From NCBI GenBank assembly GCA_038233815.1, contig JBBSVE010000151.1:1-7117 (forward strand): DNA of 7,117 nt. The letters are read 5' to 3'. Positions 6,279 through 7,117 of this stretch are shown here, in pieces. The DNA comes from JBBSVE01 sp038233815. GTDB lineage: Bacteria; Pseudomonadota; Alphaproteobacteria; Rhodobacterales; Rhodobacteraceae. The notes under the pieces are model-generated. The model did no database searches, had not been told where the DNA came from, and saw nothing but the letters and a program-made list of their open reading frames with translations. How positions within the stretch are numbered: position 1 is the first letter of the stretch; every line of letters begins with the position of its first letter. The position numbers were made by a program, and so were the translations under genes.

Positions 6279-6539
6279 GACGAACCGGAATAGCGTGCGG
6301 AGAGCCGGCAGCGGCGCAAGGCGGTGTGTGCGGGCTGCTTGATCCTCAAATATGTCAATAACGCTGATGCGATGCCCGTCCGCAACGTCTTGGACCTTCA
6401 AGCCAAAACGATACATCCAGCCAGCCAGGCAAGCGCCGGGAGGCGTCGTTGGGTCGGGACAAGATTGAACCATTGCCACCGGCCAGCGCACGTCGCGAAT
6501 CGGCGTGATCGACGGATGCACGATAGTAGGGCAGCGATA

Positions 6540-6881
6540 GTGCCGCGCGAATCCGATTCCATCTCCGGCGTCCCGATCCGGGAGCCGGGGATGATCGAGG
6601 TTCGATACCCCCGGCCGCCGGCCCGCACCCGGCTGGTCAGCGCAGAAAAGCTGTTGGCGCCGCGCGCGGCCGCCGACGAGGATCTGGAAAGCACGACCCC
6701 GCGCTGTCTCCACGGGGTTCTGTTCGCGACCGCCATGCGGGCGGGATCGACCTGCGGTCTGGAATGATCATGCGGTGATCTCGACAATAGGGTCGCGCAC
6801 CAGCCGATCATCAAGAAGGGTGAGGGCCGCGACGTCCCGCCAGACATTTTCGTTATCAAATCACATCAGCAGCGAGCCACG
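6540..6881 (+). pseudogene. Broken coding-like frame, possibly sulfotransferase-related
   Basis: In this frame third codon positions are strongly G/C (62 of 75 codons before the stop by my count) with the order GC3 > GC1 > GC2 expected of coding DNA, and the bias continues after an in-frame TGA at 6765-6767. Readable segments are PIREPGMIEVRYPRPPARTR, HGVLFATAMRAGST (6711-6752) and, past the stop, DVPPDIFVIKSHQQR (6831-6875). The first resembles a short N-terminal domain; the AMRAGST and IKSH motifs loosely resemble the phosphosulfate-binding loop and the following K-(T/S)-H motif of sulfotransferases, at a plausible distance. This is pattern resemblance only. A minus-strand frame shares the same wobble positions, but its inferred protein is arginine/serine-rich and its GC1/GC2 order is wrong. 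No start codon with a ribosome-binding site is evident and the 3' part is absent. Confidence 0.28.
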
Positions 6882-6886
6882 CTGCT
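6868..6886. other. Perfect 7-bp hairpin
   Basis: AGCAGCG (6868-6874) and CGCTGCT (6880-6886) are exact complements around a 5-nt loop. Neither side has a T-run, so it is not a convincing intrinsic terminator. It sits at the 3' limit of the coding-like frame and about 85 bp beyond the stop codon of the transposase fragment, so it might lie near the element end. Function unknown. Confidence 0.35.
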
Positions 6887-6971
6887 TCAGGGCGGCGTTG
6901 TATCTCCGCCGGTTCGTCGTGCGGTAGGTCGGAGGTGCGGGTTTGCACCGGCTGCTCATTAAAGCGGTTTG

Positions 6972-7117
6972 CTAGTCATCCGGTGCATATCCGGCCGCCT
7001 TGAAGGCGTTGCAGCACTCTTCGGGATCGACGAGGCCGCAGATGTCACCGATTGCGTGGATGAGGGCATCGCAGGGTCGTGCGCCGATACGGCGGAGATG
7101 GGCGTTCAGCCTCGAGC
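6972..7117 (-). CDS. C-terminal part of an IS630-family transposase, cut by the window
   Basis: The last 47 residues plus the stop codon (TAG, 6972-6974) are visible; the rest lies beyond the right edge. The segment SRLNAHLRRIGAR...DALIHAIGDICGLVDPEECCNAFKAAGYAPDD matches the well-known C-terminus of IS630-family transposases: a basic helix LxAHLRRxxAR, then an AIGDIC segment and a PEEC...F.AAGY ending. These DDE enzymes cut and paste elements at TA targets. The catalytic residues would lie upstream, outside the window, so it cannot be said whether the enzyme is intact. The element end should fall in roughly 6870-6970, but I could not define a terminal inverted repeat without the other end. 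Family call is good; activity is unknown. Confidence 0.78.
   Translation of the reverse strand, partial: SRLNAHLRRIGARPCDALIHAIGDICGLVDPEECCNAFKAAGYAPDD

Larger units (their letters stand above)
6187..6971. other. Unassigned, probably decayed region between tRNA-Thr and the IS630 remnant
   Basis: About 785 bp with no intact gene I can recognise. Open frames of 147-168 codons exist on both strands, but they overlap each other, lack good ribosome-binding sites, are rich in arginine, serine and proline, and match no family I know. G+C content varies: about 6240-6420 is relatively A+T-rich, 6560-6740 is very G+C-rich, and 6840-6870 is A+T-rich again. It contains a nested inverted repeat (6218-6278), a coding-like but interrupted plus-strand frame (6540-6881) and a short hairpin (6868-6886), given separately. 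Position next to a tRNA and a transposase fragment suggests a degraded insertion zone; no repeat of the tRNA 3' end good enough to be an attachment site was found. Confidence 0.5.

Noticed and set aside
6599..6619. GGTTCGATACCC stretch resembling the tRNA T-arm, considered as an attachment-site copy
   Set aside because: Only about 15 of 21 bases match the tRNA 3' part, mismatches break the T stem and acceptor end, and it lies inside the coding-like frame; chance similarity is likelier.
6207..6713. 168-codon minus-strand frame in the region after the tRNA
   Set aside because: No ribosome-binding site, no recognisable domain and a codon-position pattern weaker than that of the plus strand over the shared part; it cannot be supported as a gene.

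Overview
The window looks like a chromosomal segment of a GC-rich alphaproteobacterium, most likely a member of the Rhodobacteraceae/Rhodobacterales. This rests on strong G/C preference at third codon positions, the divergent tsaD/hemD arrangement, and the hemD - mic60 (mitofilin-like) - hemY cluster, which is an alphaproteobacterial hallmark. No database search was possible, so the lineage is inferred from gene content and protein motifs.

Positions 1-2239 (minus strand) hold a tightly packed operon read right to left: tsaD (tRNA t6A modification), gpsA (glycerol-3-phosphate dehydrogenase, phospholipid precursor supply) and a YciI-like small protein cut by the window edge. tsaD and gpsA overlap in an ATGA, and gpsA and yciI are separated by one base. 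A 55-bp divergent gap (2240-2294) follows and contains a perfect 14-bp palindrome that could be a shared operator.

Positions 2295-6082 (plus strand) hold hemD (uroporphyrinogen-III synthase), a Mic60-like inner-membrane coiled-coil protein and hemY (TPR membrane protein with a C-terminal four-cysteine ribbon). A strong 13-bp bulged hairpin covers the hemD stop codon and most of the hemD-mic60 gap. The mic60-hemY gap is 9 bp. Together the genes link tetrapyrrole synthesis with membrane organisation. A tRNA-Thr(CGU) gene with encoded CCA lies 28 bp after hemY (6111-6186).

From 6187 to the right edge the character changes. No intact gene can be recognised, local base composition fluctuates, and there are inverted repeats, a coding-like plus-strand frame broken by a stop codon (about 6540-6881), and at the edge the C-terminal 47 residues of an IS630-family transposase on the minus strand. 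The tRNA gene therefore marks the border between a conserved housekeeping block and a decayed, mobile-element-associated stretch. I found no CRISPR array, no complete mobile element and no clearly novel system. The most useful leads are the hemD/mic60 hairpin, the tsaD/hemD palindrome, the HemY cysteine ribbon and the broken frame beyond the tRNA.
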